A stretch of 49,761 bases of DNA. Source: CAVYHJ01 sp963768165 [NCBI: uncultured bacterium]. Lineage in GTDB: Bacteria > UBP4 > UBA4092. Below the pieces are notes generated by a model. The model saw nothing but the letters and a program-made list of their open reading frames with translations, did no database searches and was not told where the DNA came from. The DNA is taken from the NCBI GenBank assembly GCA_963768165.1, contig CAVYHJ010000012.1, positions 1 through 49,761 of the forward strand, given 5' to 3'. The position numbers and the translations under genes were made by a program. This document shows, one piece after another, positions 7,121 to 15,697 of the stretch (its first letter is position 1; each line of letters opens with the position of its first letter).

Positions 7121-10105
7121 ATGCTAAACGAAGACCAACGCCAATTTATTCGTCTGAACTATTTGTATAGGTCAGTCGTAGACATGTCTAATATTCTCCA
7201 ATGCGACCCGCAGGAAATCCAAAATGCGATTGCAGAAATGAATCTACTGGCAAATGAAATCCCGCCAGAACCTATCCGTCCTGTTTCTGTCAAACAACCT
7301 GTCATCCTGCACAAACTTAATAGATCAGACATCCTCTGGGGGATCCTTTCTTTTCTTATCCCTATGATTGTTTATCTGCTCACCATGTGCCGGACATTAT
7401 ATTCAGGAGATGCCGGTGAATTTTCAACCGCCGGTTATACCTTGGGAATCCCTCAACCTCCCGGTTATCCTCTATGGATGTTGTTGTTGAAAATTGCCAG
7501 CATCCTTTTCAATCCCTTTTTAACCCATCCAGCGGTTAGCAGTTCTTTATGCAGTGCACTCGTCGCCGGACTTACTGTTTTCTTTCTCTATATCCTATTA
7601 CTAAAATTATCTCATTCCCGCCTCGTCGCCATCGCTGGTTCACTCCTTTTTGCTTTTAGTTACCAATTCTGGTTTCAAGCCCTGGTTCCCGAAACTATGA
7701 TACTGAATATGTTCTTTACGGTCGCCACCTTATTATTACTCCTATTATGGAGCGAAAATCAGGACAACCGTTATATCCTAACCCTCTATCTGGTAGCCGG
7801 AATGGCTTCAACCCATAACTATATCATTTTAGCCATGTTCTTGTTCTACTCCTATTTTATTGTTTGTTCTTTATACCAAACCTGGAGTTTCAAAAAAGAT
7901 TTACTGTATCTTCTATGCTTCCCCATAATAATTATTGCATTTTATTTTGTAAGCGAAATACTGGGGAATTTACTTTGCCGACTCATTATTAATGAACCGC
8001 TACCGCCCGGTGATACCTTTATGACTAATATTATTTTAATTCTTTTGATTTTCATTCCTTATACTCTGGGAATTTACTGGTGGAAAAAACGGGACAAAAC
8101 ATGGATTTATGCCACTTTGCTTTTCATCCTTGGATTTTCTATTTATCTTTATCTGCCTTTACGAATTGACAGCCATCCTGAAATGAGTTGGAGTAATCCA
8201 CAAACGATGTATGATATCTATAATCATATTTCCCGCCAACAATACGGACCGTTAAGTCCTATTCCTAGAGTCATTCCATTTGGTCTGGAAACTCCAACTA
8301 ATAAATTAGGTCGTTTATCCCTTCTCGGTCCACCGGATATTGTCAAAGAACAATTTTGCGAATATTGGATATTCTTTTTTCGCCAATTCGGTTCTTATTG
8401 GGATCATTATGTATCCGGCTCGGTTTCAGCACATTTTAATCAACAATTTAAAACACCCAACGGATTCCCTCACGGCTTTAAATTGGGCCTCATAGAAATT
8501 TGGACATTGAGTTGGGTGGGATTATTAATTTTAGGATTATGGCGATTATGTTGGCGCCATCACTTGTTTTCCATCGTTCTCTTTCTGGCTTTTCTGATAT
8601 ATGGTCCCGGAATATTGGCGGTCTTGAATTATCAAACAACCAATCATTCCTGGCAGATTATTTCCCGCTTTTTTGTTCCCAGTTTTCTCATCGCCTCCAT
8701 GTGGATTGCCTTTGGTATTCTACAAATCATAGAGATAATAAAGTCGAGAATTCAAGTTCAAGGATTGTTTAAATATCTCGGCTATGCGTTGATTCTTGCC
8801 GTACCGATCATTCCTTTAACTATGAATTATTGGAATAACGATTTGAGCAAAAATAATGCTGGCTATAACTTTGGATTAAATATTGTGAATTCCGTTACAC
8901 CAGACGGAAAAATATTTATTATTGGTAATAATCCGACGTTTACTCTTGCCTATTTATCTTATGTGGAAAACAAATTTTCTCCCGATAAGGTTTATGACGA
9001 AGGGGAAAACTTGTTTAATCCTATTCATAATTTCGGCCAAGATAAATTCCGATTTTCACCGGATGACCATGCCCGATTAAAAGATATTGGCCGGGCACGA
9101 GTGACCATGACCTCCACGACCCCTGTATTTTATATGAGCGTCCAGAATCCCGCTCCTCCGGCAAGCGATCCGGAGCGCTATAAAGATTACCCGAATTATC
9201 CTAAAATTCAACAAGTCCCATCGGGAATTGTTTATCGAGTATTACGTCCGGGTGAACAGGAACCGGATCATGAAACTACTTTAAACAAAATGATAGACCT
9301 TGACCCATACCTTAACAATATGTCTGCTGATTATTACACTCGCGAAATGATCTCCAATTATCATTTCTTGATAGGAAGAGCCTATTATCAGTTGTATCAG
9401 CAGTCAACTGACCCAGTAAAAAAGGCAGACTATCATGAAAAGGCCTTTTATCAATTCAAAAAATCCAGCAAGACCGGCTGGGACTTGGATAATATGCATA
9501 TTAATCTCGCCATGATGTACCGCGAAGAAAATCGAAATGAAGAAGCCTTGAATGAATATCGGCTCGCATTAGAAACCCAACCCCGAAAAGCCTTAATCTA
9601 TTTCCAGATGGCGGATTTATATCGCTCTATGGGCAAACCGGAGTTGGCCGTTGAAAAATTGAAGAAAGGCATCACTTTGGGAATCTATGACAATGATGCC
9701 AACGATCCCAGTGCCTATTATATGCTGGGTTCGATGGAATTGGAAAAGGCCTCCAAGATTCTCAACAACCGGCCCCTCACGGCTCTGACGGATGCCGAAC
9801 GAACTCAACGAGACAACTTGATCAGTGATGCCATCAATTATTTAAACACCTGTATTTCCATAGCTCCTAGTTCGGTTCAAGGGTATCAGGCGTTGGGAGA
9901 AGCCTATTATTTCCGGGGACAGTTTGATGATGCCGTGGGAATGTGGCAACATGCGGTTCAACTCAATGATAAATTCTATCCTGCTCTCATGGACCTGTTT
10001 TTCTATTATCGGGATCATGCCCATGATACAGAAAAAGCACAAGAATATTATAATCGGGCAATGCAGGTAATGCCCTCAGCAGGAATCTCCACAACACTGC
10101 ATTAA
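7121..10105 (+). CDS. DUF2723 multi-pass membrane protein with C-terminal TPRs
   Basis: A 994-residue protein. Residues 1-70 are soluble and helical. From about 70 the DUF2723 signature appears (TMCRTLYSGDAGEF, then LGIPQPPGYPLW), followed by about ten transmembrane helices to about residue 590. Next is a soluble region and, from about 740 to the end, tetratricopeptide repeats (for example NLAMMYREENRNEEALNEY). DUF2723 proteins are GT-C-fold-like and some members are protein O-mannosyltransferase relatives, with the Asp in SGDAGE at the expected active-site loop. Likely role: transfer of a lipid-linked sugar to extracytoplasmic acceptors, with the TPRs binding partners; this is inference. The start has only a weak GGGA upstream. 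The related small operon at 4901-6930 is divergent. Confidence 0.82.
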   Translation: MLNEDQRQFIRLNYLYRSVVDMSNILQCDPQEIQNAIAEMNLLANEIPPEPIRPVSVKQPVILHKLNRSDILWGILSFLIPMIVYLLTMCRTLYSGDAGEFSTAGYTLGIPQPPGYPLWMLLLKIASILFNPFLTHPAVSSSLCSALVAGLTVFFLYILLLKLSHSRLVAIAGSLLFAFSYQFWFQALVPETMILNMFFTVATLLLLLLWSENQDNRYILTLYLVAGMASTHNYIILAMFLFYSYFIVCSLYQTWSFKKDLLYLLCFPIIIIAFYFVSEILGNLLCRLIINEPLPPGDTFMTNIILILLIFIPYTLGIYWWKKRDKTWIYATLLFILGFSIYLYLPLRIDSHPEMSWSNPQTMYDIYNHISRQQYGPLSPIPRVIPFGLETPTNKLGRLSLLGPPDIVKEQFCEYWIFFFRQFGSYWDHYVSGSVSAHFNQQFKTPNGFPHGFKLGLIEIWTLSWVGLLILGLWRLCWRHHLFSIVLFLAFLIYGPGILAVLNYQTTNHSWQIISRFFVPSFLIASMWIAFGILQIIEIIKSRIQVQGLFKYLGYALILAVPIIPLTMNYWNNDLSKNNAGYNFGLNIVNSVTPDGKIFIIGNNPTFTLAYLSYVENKFSPDKVYDEGENLFNPIHNFGQDKFRFSPDDHARLKDIGRARVTMTSTTPVFYMSVQNPAPPASDPERYKDYPNYPKIQQVPSGIVYRVLRPGEQEPDHETTLNKMIDLDPYLNNMSADYYTREMISNYHFLIGRAYYQLYQQSTDPVKKADYHEKAFYQFKKSSKTGWDLDNMHINLAMMYREENRNEEALNEYRLALETQPRKALIYFQMADLYRSMGKPELAVEKLKKGITLGIYDNDANDPSAYYMLGSMELEKASKILNNRPLTALTDAERTQRDNLISDAINYLNTCISIAPSSVQGYQALGEAYYFRGQFDDAVGMWQHAVQLNDKFYPALMDLFFYYRDHAHDTEKAQEYYNRAMQVMPSAGISTTLH

Positions 10106-10128
10106 ACCCTCCCCAACAGATATTTGAT

Positions 10129-10158
10129 TTGACAAACATTACCTAGGGATATTATCAT
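10129..10158 (+). promoter_or_regulatory. Sigma70-type promoter of the AraC-like regulator
   Basis: TTGACA at 10129-10134, an 18-bp spacer and TATCAT at 10153-10158. The predicted start site, near 10165, falls inside the inverted repeat at 10161-10182. Confidence 0.5.
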
Positions 10159-10160
10159 AC

Positions 10161-10182
10161 TACGACCATTAGCGAGGTCGTA
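10161..10182 (+). promoter_or_regulatory. Operator-like inverted repeat over the transcription start
   Basis: TACGACC (10161-10167), eight bases, GGTCGTA (10176-10182): a perfect 7-bp inverted repeat directly downstream of the -10 box. The position suits a repressor or autoregulator site. It could instead be a 5' UTR hairpin. Inference from position only. Confidence 0.4.
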
Positions 10183-10195
10183 ATAGTTGTAATAT

Positions 10196-10651
10196 ATGCA
10201 TCCTTTAAATAAATTGAAGGATATAACAGTAAAGGATATACCTGCTTGTAGAAATACAAAATGTCCTTTTAATTGTGGATGCGATGCCCCGGATACTCTG
10301 CACAAAAATAATTTAATGGAAAAATATCCTTCCTTATTGCAATCCGCTCTATTGATTATGGAGCAAAAACATTTGGGACCAACGTTTACTATTCAATCAT
10401 TGGCGGATGAATTAAGAATCACTCCACGCCATATACGGCGATTATTTCAACAATATCTCGAATGTAACCCGGAAAAATGTTTACTGCTCTTACGGTTTCG
10501 GAAAGCGGTAACTCTGGCCAATCAACAACAAAATCTCTCGGTAAAAGAAATATGGGTCAAGGCGGGATTTAATTCCTGGGGAAGTTTTGAACATACCCGA
10601 AAGAAAAACATAAAACAAATTCAGAAATCAAAAAACTTAAAAACTAAGTAA
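10196..10651 (+). CDS. Short AraC-family transcription regulator
   Basis: A 151-residue protein. Residues 1-45 form a short cysteine-containing segment (CRNTKCPFNCGCD) and about 60-150 form an AraC/XylS DNA-binding domain. Its first helix-turn-helix is FTIQSLADELRITPRHIRRLF and its second is LSVKEIWVKAGFNSWGSFEH. The usual ligand-binding domain is missing, and the domain lacks the common TPSEYR end. The Cys-rich N terminus could bind a metal or sense redox state; that is a guess. No Shine-Dalgarno is visible before the ATG at 10196. The gene has its own promoter and palindrome, and the next gene has a tandem direct repeat of the kind AraC proteins bind, so it probably controls the PKD-protein gene. 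Confidence 0.72.
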   Translation: MHPLNKLKDITVKDIPACRNTKCPFNCGCDAPDTLHKNNLMEKYPSLLQSALLIMEQKHLGPTFTIQSLADELRITPRHIRRLFQQYLECNPEKCLLLLRFRKAVTLANQQQNLSVKEIWVKAGFNSWGSFEHTRKKNIKQIQKSKNLKTK

Positions 10652-10684
10652 CTTCGTCTCTCTTACTGCAAATTTTCTCCTGAA

Positions 10685-10719
10685 ATGTCCGCTTTTAATC
10701 AAAGATGTCCGCTTTTAAT
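10685..10719 (+). promoter_or_regulatory. Tandem direct repeat, probable AraC-type binding site
   Basis: ATGTCCGCTTTTAAT occurs at 10685-10699 and again at 10705-10719, a 20-bp period or about two helical turns. It lies 90-125 bp upstream of the PKD gene start and 34 bp after the end of the AraC-like gene. AraC-family proteins classically bind same-strand repeats about two turns apart. Confidence 0.5.
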
Positions 10720-10809
10720 AAAGAAAACAGGTGCCAATCAGATTTTATTGATATATACTTTTTAAACAGTTTTTGAATCTAAGTATTGAGCGAGAAGGAG
10801 AAATTGAAT

Positions 10810-12312
10810 ATGAAAATCAAGTTAATGATGTTTGTCTGGGTTATGTTATTATCCTATGTCGTTATTCCCAAGGTTCTGTCTCAGGACACTACCGGATTCA
10901 GTGGGACACCGACCATTGGTTTAGAACCATTAACTGTAAATTTTATAGATTATAATGTTGGCTCCTATTCTTGGAATTTCGGAGATCCTGATAGTGGAGC
11001 CAATAATACAAGTACCATCTACGATCCCAATCATACCTATGACAATACCGGAGCTTATACTGTCCAGGTAACGGATGGCACCGGTACCCTTTTTGGAAAT
11101 ATAACGGTCTATAATTCAACCGATACACAGCCCATTTCTTCTACCAGCCCGGTGATTTTTTACACAGGGACCAGTGGTTCTGGTTATTTACCGGTGGCCA
11201 TTCAATTAAATTCTGGCGCTCCCAATACTATAAATGTCACTGTCAATGACGGAAATCCCTCCCCCCTTCCACCTCAAATTTGTTCTACCAATTGTATTCC
11301 CCGATACTGGGTTTTTGCAGGTAGCCCGACATTTACCGCCACTATCACTTTTTCTTACTCCGCGTCGGATTTGAGTGGAGTAACTGAAGGAGCTCTCTAT
11401 CCGGAATATTATAATGGTTCTAGTTGGGTGCAAATCACTTCCGGGGTAACCCGGAATTTAGTGAATCATACCTTGACGGTCTCGGGAATAACTCCAACTC
11501 AATTATTCTCTACATGTTGGACCTTGGAAGAATCGGATCAAACAGTGACTGCTAGTTTTATTGCTACTAACCCTATTGATACAGCTACATACTTTTATTC
11601 TTTTCAAGACACCTCGTCGGGCGGTCCGACTTCATGGTCGTGGACTTTCGGGGATGGCGGTACCAGTAATGTACAGAATCCCTATTATAGCTATGCAAAT
11701 TCCGGTTCATACACGGTGACATTAACTGCCAGTAATTGCGGTGGCTCTAGCAGCCCAGTCACCCAGACTGTAGCGGTCTATGTTCCAACCCCCGTTACAC
11801 AGCCAGTGACTTCCGGAACTATAAATTATAACGTTGGAGATACTACAGGTGCTTTCTTTGTCCAAGTTAGCAATTACTCACCTGTCCCAGGAGGGCAGAC
11901 TATAACGGTCTCTGCCGTGAATGCTCCTCCAGGAGGCGCTGTAGCTCCCAATTTTACGTTTATTAACAGTTACTGGAGTATTACCCAAACATCAGGCGCT
12001 GCTTTCACAGCCGAAATTACTTTCTCTTATACGATGGCAGCGTTATCCGGTACTGGAATAATCTGGGGTAGTACGGGAGGTGGTGCGACGGATGAGGATT
12101 CCCTCTTACCGATGTATTGGACTGGATCAGCATGGTCGTCTGTAGCTGCCACCGGGTCGGGACTACCACCCCCCGCTTACGTGGTAAGCCGTAATATAAG
12201 TGATACAGATCCTACGGCGATTCATACCATAACGATCTATACAGATCATTTCTCTGCATGGACATTGGGGGCACAACTTACGCTAGTGGATAAGTGGTTC
12301 ATGTTGTACTAA
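10810..12312 (+). CDS. Exported PKD-domain protein, probably frameshifted at its 3' end
   Basis: About 500 residues starting at ATG 10810, with AAGGAG at 10795-10800 and a signal peptide (MKIKLMMFVWVMLLSYVVIP, cleavage near VLSQ). A TTG at 10786 would place extra residues ahead of the signal peptide and is unlikely. Two PKD domains are visible: one early (SYSWNFGDPDSG, then YDNTGAYTVQVTDG) and one central (SWSWTFGDGGTSNVQNPYYSY, then GSYTVTLTAS). Between and after them are beta-rich segments ending in the repeated form HTITIYTDHFSAWTLG. After the stop, frame two (12287-12448) continues with SVTVSVNHFSQWNLGEGHTF, a second copy of that motif, so the natural protein was probably longer. PKD domains usually mediate surface or polysaccharide contacts in secreted proteins. 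Confidence 0.75.
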   Translation: MKIKLMMFVWVMLLSYVVIPKVLSQDTTGFSGTPTIGLEPLTVNFIDYNVGSYSWNFGDPDSGANNTSTIYDPNHTYDNTGAYTVQVTDGTGTLFGNITVYNSTDTQPISSTSPVIFYTGTSGSGYLPVAIQLNSGAPNTINVTVNDGNPSPLPPQICSTNCIPRYWVFAGSPTFTATITFSYSASDLSGVTEGALYPEYYNGSSWVQITSGVTRNLVNHTLTVSGITPTQLFSTCWTLEESDQTVTASFIATNPIDTATYFYSFQDTSSGGPTSWSWTFGDGGTSNVQNPYYSYANSGSYTVTLTASNCGGSSSPVTQTVAVYVPTPVTQPVTSGTINYNVGDTTGAFFVQVSNYSPVPGGQTITVSAVNAPPGGAVAPNFTFINSYWSITQTSGAAFTAEITFSYTMAALSGTGIIWGSTGGGATDEDSLLPMYWTGSAWSSVAATGSGLPPPAYVVSRNISDTDPTAIHTITIYTDHFSAWTLGAQLTLVDKWFMLY

Positions 12313-12448
12313 TATCCATTCTGTAACAGTCTCGGTAAATCATTTCTCTCAATGGAACTTGGGGGAAGGGCATACTTTTACTGGATTAGTTCCGGAATCA
12401 CCACGCCCTTGGAATAGGGGAGTATCAGTTAATGATGAAAACCAATAG
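12287..12448 (+). pseudogene. Out-of-frame continuation of the PKD protein
   Basis: Frame two is open from 12287 to the TAG at 12446-12448. It encodes SVTVSVNHFSQWNLGEG, which parallels the end of the annotated protein (TITIYTDHFSAWTLGAQ). The spacing and similarity point to a frameshift between about 12280 and 12310 in one longer gene. Confidence 0.5.
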
Positions 12449-12482
12449 TTTTAAACTACAAATAACTTGGTTAACTATTGGT

Positions 12483-12525
12483 GGCTATGGCCAGAGGGGA
12501 AAGTGCAGGGCAGAGTGCCATAGCC
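12483..12525 (+). other. Hairpin between PKD gene and terminator
   Basis: GGCTATGGC (12483-12491) and GCCATAGCC (12517-12525) form a perfect 9-bp stem with a 25-nt loop. No T-run follows. A 37-codon open frame (ATG 12487 to TGA 12600) crosses it but has no ribosome-binding site and matches nothing I know. The rest of 12449-12624 holds nothing else I can identify. Confidence 0.35.
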
Positions 12526-12624
12526 AATACAAACGGTGTGTCCAAGTGGCTGAACCAATCCATGGATGAAATTCGAGTACAACGAATTAAAAGAACCTGA
12601 TAAATCGAAATAAAACACACTTCG

Positions 12625-12659
12625 TCTCCCCCACTAGCTTATCGTGGGGGAGATTTTTT
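12625..12659 (+). terminator. Intrinsic terminator downstream of the PKD gene
   Basis: TCTCCCCCAC and GTGGGGGAGA form a perfect 10-bp stem with a 9-nt loop, followed at once by six T residues (12654-12659). A textbook rho-independent terminator. From 12660 to 12900 I see only AT-rich sequence leading to the next gene. Confidence 0.88.
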
Positions 12660-12900
12660 CCCCTGAGTTTGAAATGAACGCTCTTCTCTTTTCCTTCGAT
12701 AATTGACATTCAACGCCGGGCACATTTACTACTATAACATCCCACTATTTCACTCATGTACCGTCTTCACTAACTTTTAAACATCAAACCTATTTGCTTT
12801 TATTGAGAACACTGAATCCAACACTATAAAACTGATAACTTAATCATAGAATAACACTAATTATTCTGTTTGAGTTATACTTAAGAATCAGGACAAAATT

Positions 12901-15615
12901 ATGAATCTACCATTCCGTGTGCGTTTAGGAATATTTATTGTGTTTGTTATTCTGGTCTTTGGAGGATCAGGATATTTTATTTCTTTGTACACCAACTGGT
13001 TATGGTTTGGGGAAGTTGGATTTCAAACTATTTTTACGACTTTGCTCTGGACCAAGATTGGATTTTCCGCCTTATTATTTTGTTTATTTTTCCTGATTGT
13101 CTGGGGAAATATCAAACTGGCGAATCGCTCCTTTCCACAAAACATGGAATGGTACGATGAAAATTCCGTATTTTTAAAAGAAACCCACATCCCCACGGAA
13201 AAAATCAAACGCATACTGCTTTACGTCACGCTCTTTGTAAGTTTCCTAACCGGCACCGGCGGTCTCTCCCGTTGGCAGGAAGTTCTCTATTTCTTACACG
13301 GGGGCACTTTCGGGATACAAGACCCCATCTTTCATCGGGATATTGGATTTTATACGTTTCAAATGCCATTCTATGAATTTATATCTGACTGGTTTTTCAC
13401 CGCCATCATATTTTCGTTTATCGCCGTCCTAATAATTTATTTTATCAACCACGCGATATCTTTTCTGCGCGGGAAATTTTCCATCAACCCGCGTACCATT
13501 CAACATCTTTCGGTTCTGCTTGCTGTCCTGGCTTTGTTGAAAGGATTCCAATATTGGTTAGCGACGTTTGATTTGCTTTATTCCACTCGCAGTTCTGCAT
13601 TATACGGCGCCACGTATACGGATATTCATGCTCAATTATTGGCATATCACGTGTTGATGGTTATCACGGTATTGGTTGCTGTCATGCTCCTCGTAAACAT
13701 GCGATTGCGGAAAATTAGGACAGTGGTGGTCTCCTTGATACTCTGGATTGCCGTGTCGTTTTTATTGGGAACCATTTATCCGGAAATTGTTCAAAAATTC
13801 TCCGTAACCCCCAACGAATTTACTAGGGAAAAACCCTATATCGCCAACAATATTCAATTTACCAATGCGGCCTATGGTATGGACAAAATCAAAGAATTAG
13901 ATTTTCCCGTCGCGGAGTCTTTGAACCGGGAGGTAATCAATCGTAACGCTCCGACTATCCGCAATATCCGGCTTTGGGATCACCGTCCTCTCCTCTCCAC
14001 CTATAAACAAATTCAGGTCATCCGGCAATATTACGATTTTCATGACGTAGATATTGACCGGTATCATATCGGCAATGAATATGTGCAAACCATGTTGTCG
14101 GCACGGGAAATTTCCTCTCCTCCCTCTCCGTCATGGATTAACGACCATTTGGTATTCACGCACGGCTATGGACTGGTCGCGACCCGCGTCAATGAAGTCG
14201 CGCCGGAAGGATTGCCGACTTTACTGGTCAAAGATATTCCACCCGTCAGTCCCGTGGGAATGAAAATTGACCGACCGGAAATTTATTTCGGAGAAACGCA
14301 AAAGGATTATATCCTTGTTAAAGCTAGGGAAAAGGAATTGGATTATCCTAAAGGAAATGATAATGTCTATACGATTTATCAAGGCACAGCGGGAATTCCT
14401 CTCAATTCTTATTTCCGGAAATTAATGTTTTCCTATTTATTTGGCAGTTCCGATTTACTCTTCACCAATCAACTAACCGCGGACAGCCGGATTGTATATC
14501 GCCGGAGTATCACAGAGCGAGTGCAAACCATTATGCCGTTTTTAACGTACGACCCAGACCCGTATATCGTAATCTCCGGCGGCAAATTATATTGGATATT
14601 AGATGGATACACTCAATCCGACCGGTATCCTTATTCGCAACCTTATAGAGACGATTTTAATTACATCCGCAATTCCGTAAAAGTGGTGGTGGACGCGTAT
14701 AACGGGACAGTCTGGTTTTATGTCATTGACCCTTCCGACCCAATTATTCAAACCTGGATGAAGATTTTTCCCGATGCTTTCAAACCGATAGACCAGATGC
14801 CTCCGGATTTAAAATCCCATATCCGGTATCCGGAAAAATTGTTCCGCGTGCAATCCGAAATGTATGGAATTTATCACATGAAAGACCCGCAGGTGTTTTA
14901 TAATCAGGAAGATAAATGGACGATTCCTAGTGAGATTTTTGAATCCCAGGAAAAACAGCCGATTGAACCCTATTACATTATCATGCGTCTCCCGGGAGAA
15001 TCCAAGGAAGAGTTTATGTTGATGGTTCCCTTTTCTCCGGCCACAAAAAGTAATATGATTGCCTGGATGTCCGCTGACTGCGATGCTGCGGATTACGGGA
15101 GACTCATTGTTTATAAATTCCCCAAAGAAAAACAAGTGTATGGTCCGTCACAGATTGAAGCACGCATTGACCAAAACACAGAAATCTCCAGCCAGTTAAC
15201 CCTGTGGAATCAAAAAGGGTCAAGCGTGATTCGCGGCAACCTGCTGGTCATTCCGATAGAAGATTCTATTATGTATATTGAACCGCTGTATCTCAAAGCG
15301 GAGCAATCCCAAATCCCCGAATTCAAACGGGTCATCATCGCTTACGGTGACCGTATCTCGATGGAACCTACGTTGGAAGACGCGCTTACCTCTGTTTTTG
15401 GAGGGGAAGCGACACCTGTTCCAGAATCTCTAAAAACAGAAACAACGGTTCCTCCTGCTCCGCTCAATCAATCCATGCGTGACTTGATTCACCAAGCCGG
15501 TCAACAGTTTGACAATGCCCAGGAAAAACTTAAATCCGGCGATTGGGCAGGTTATGGGACAGAAATGCAGAAGTTGCGTGATACGCTGAAACAATTGAAG
15601 CAACAGGAAAAATAA
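12901..15615 (+). CDS. UPF0182 family membrane protein
   Basis: A 904-residue protein matching the UPF0182 (COG1615) family in length and layout. There are about seven N-terminal hydrophobic helices in residues 1-300 (opening with the typical YTNWLWFGEVGFQTIF), then a large extracytoplasmic region of about 550 residues. That region includes RNIRLWDHRPLLSTYKQIQ, FTHGYGLV, GIPLNSYFRKLMFSYLFG and DPDPYIVISGGKLYWILDGYT, all family hallmarks. A glutamine/lysine-rich coiled tail ends the protein. The biochemical role of the family is not established. The ATG is preceded by a weak AGGAC. The gene stands alone in front of gltA with an 82-bp gap. Confidence 0.93.
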   Translation: MNLPFRVRLGIFIVFVILVFGGSGYFISLYTNWLWFGEVGFQTIFTTLLWTKIGFSALLFCLFFLIVWGNIKLANRSFPQNMEWYDENSVFLKETHIPTEKIKRILLYVTLFVSFLTGTGGLSRWQEVLYFLHGGTFGIQDPIFHRDIGFYTFQMPFYEFISDWFFTAIIFSFIAVLIIYFINHAISFLRGKFSINPRTIQHLSVLLAVLALLKGFQYWLATFDLLYSTRSSALYGATYTDIHAQLLAYHVLMVITVLVAVMLLVNMRLRKIRTVVVSLILWIAVSFLLGTIYPEIVQKFSVTPNEFTREKPYIANNIQFTNAAYGMDKIKELDFPVAESLNREVINRNAPTIRNIRLWDHRPLLSTYKQIQVIRQYYDFHDVDIDRYHIGNEYVQTMLSAREISSPPSPSWINDHLVFTHGYGLVATRVNEVAPEGLPTLLVKDIPPVSPVGMKIDRPEIYFGETQKDYILVKAREKELDYPKGNDNVYTIYQGTAGIPLNSYFRKLMFSYLFGSSDLLFTNQLTADSRIVYRRSITERVQTIMPFLTYDPDPYIVISGGKLYWILDGYTQSDRYPYSQPYRDDFNYIRNSVKVVVDAYNGTVWFYVIDPSDPIIQTWMKIFPDAFKPIDQMPPDLKSHIRYPEKLFRVQSEMYGIYHMKDPQVFYNQEDKWTIPSEIFESQEKQPIEPYYIIMRLPGESKEEFMLMVPFSPATKSNMIAWMSADCDAADYGRLIVYKFPKEKQVYGPSQIEARIDQNTEISSQLTLWNQKGSSVIRGNLLVIPIEDSIMYIEPLYLKAEQSQIPEFKRVIIAYGDRISMEPTLEDALTSVFGGEATPVPESLKTETTVPPAPLNQSMRDLIHQAGQQFDNAQEKLKSGDWAGYGTEMQKLRDTLKQLKQQEK

Positions 15616-15697
15616 GGGAATTCCCTGTCGGGATATTCTATAATCGTAAAAATCTGATAAAATAATTATATACACATTGAAAGGTAGGTAACTGAGC

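Noticed and set aside
12487-12600. 37-codon frame (MARGESAGQSAIAN...)
   Set aside because: No ribosome-binding site, no known family, and it crosses a hairpin.
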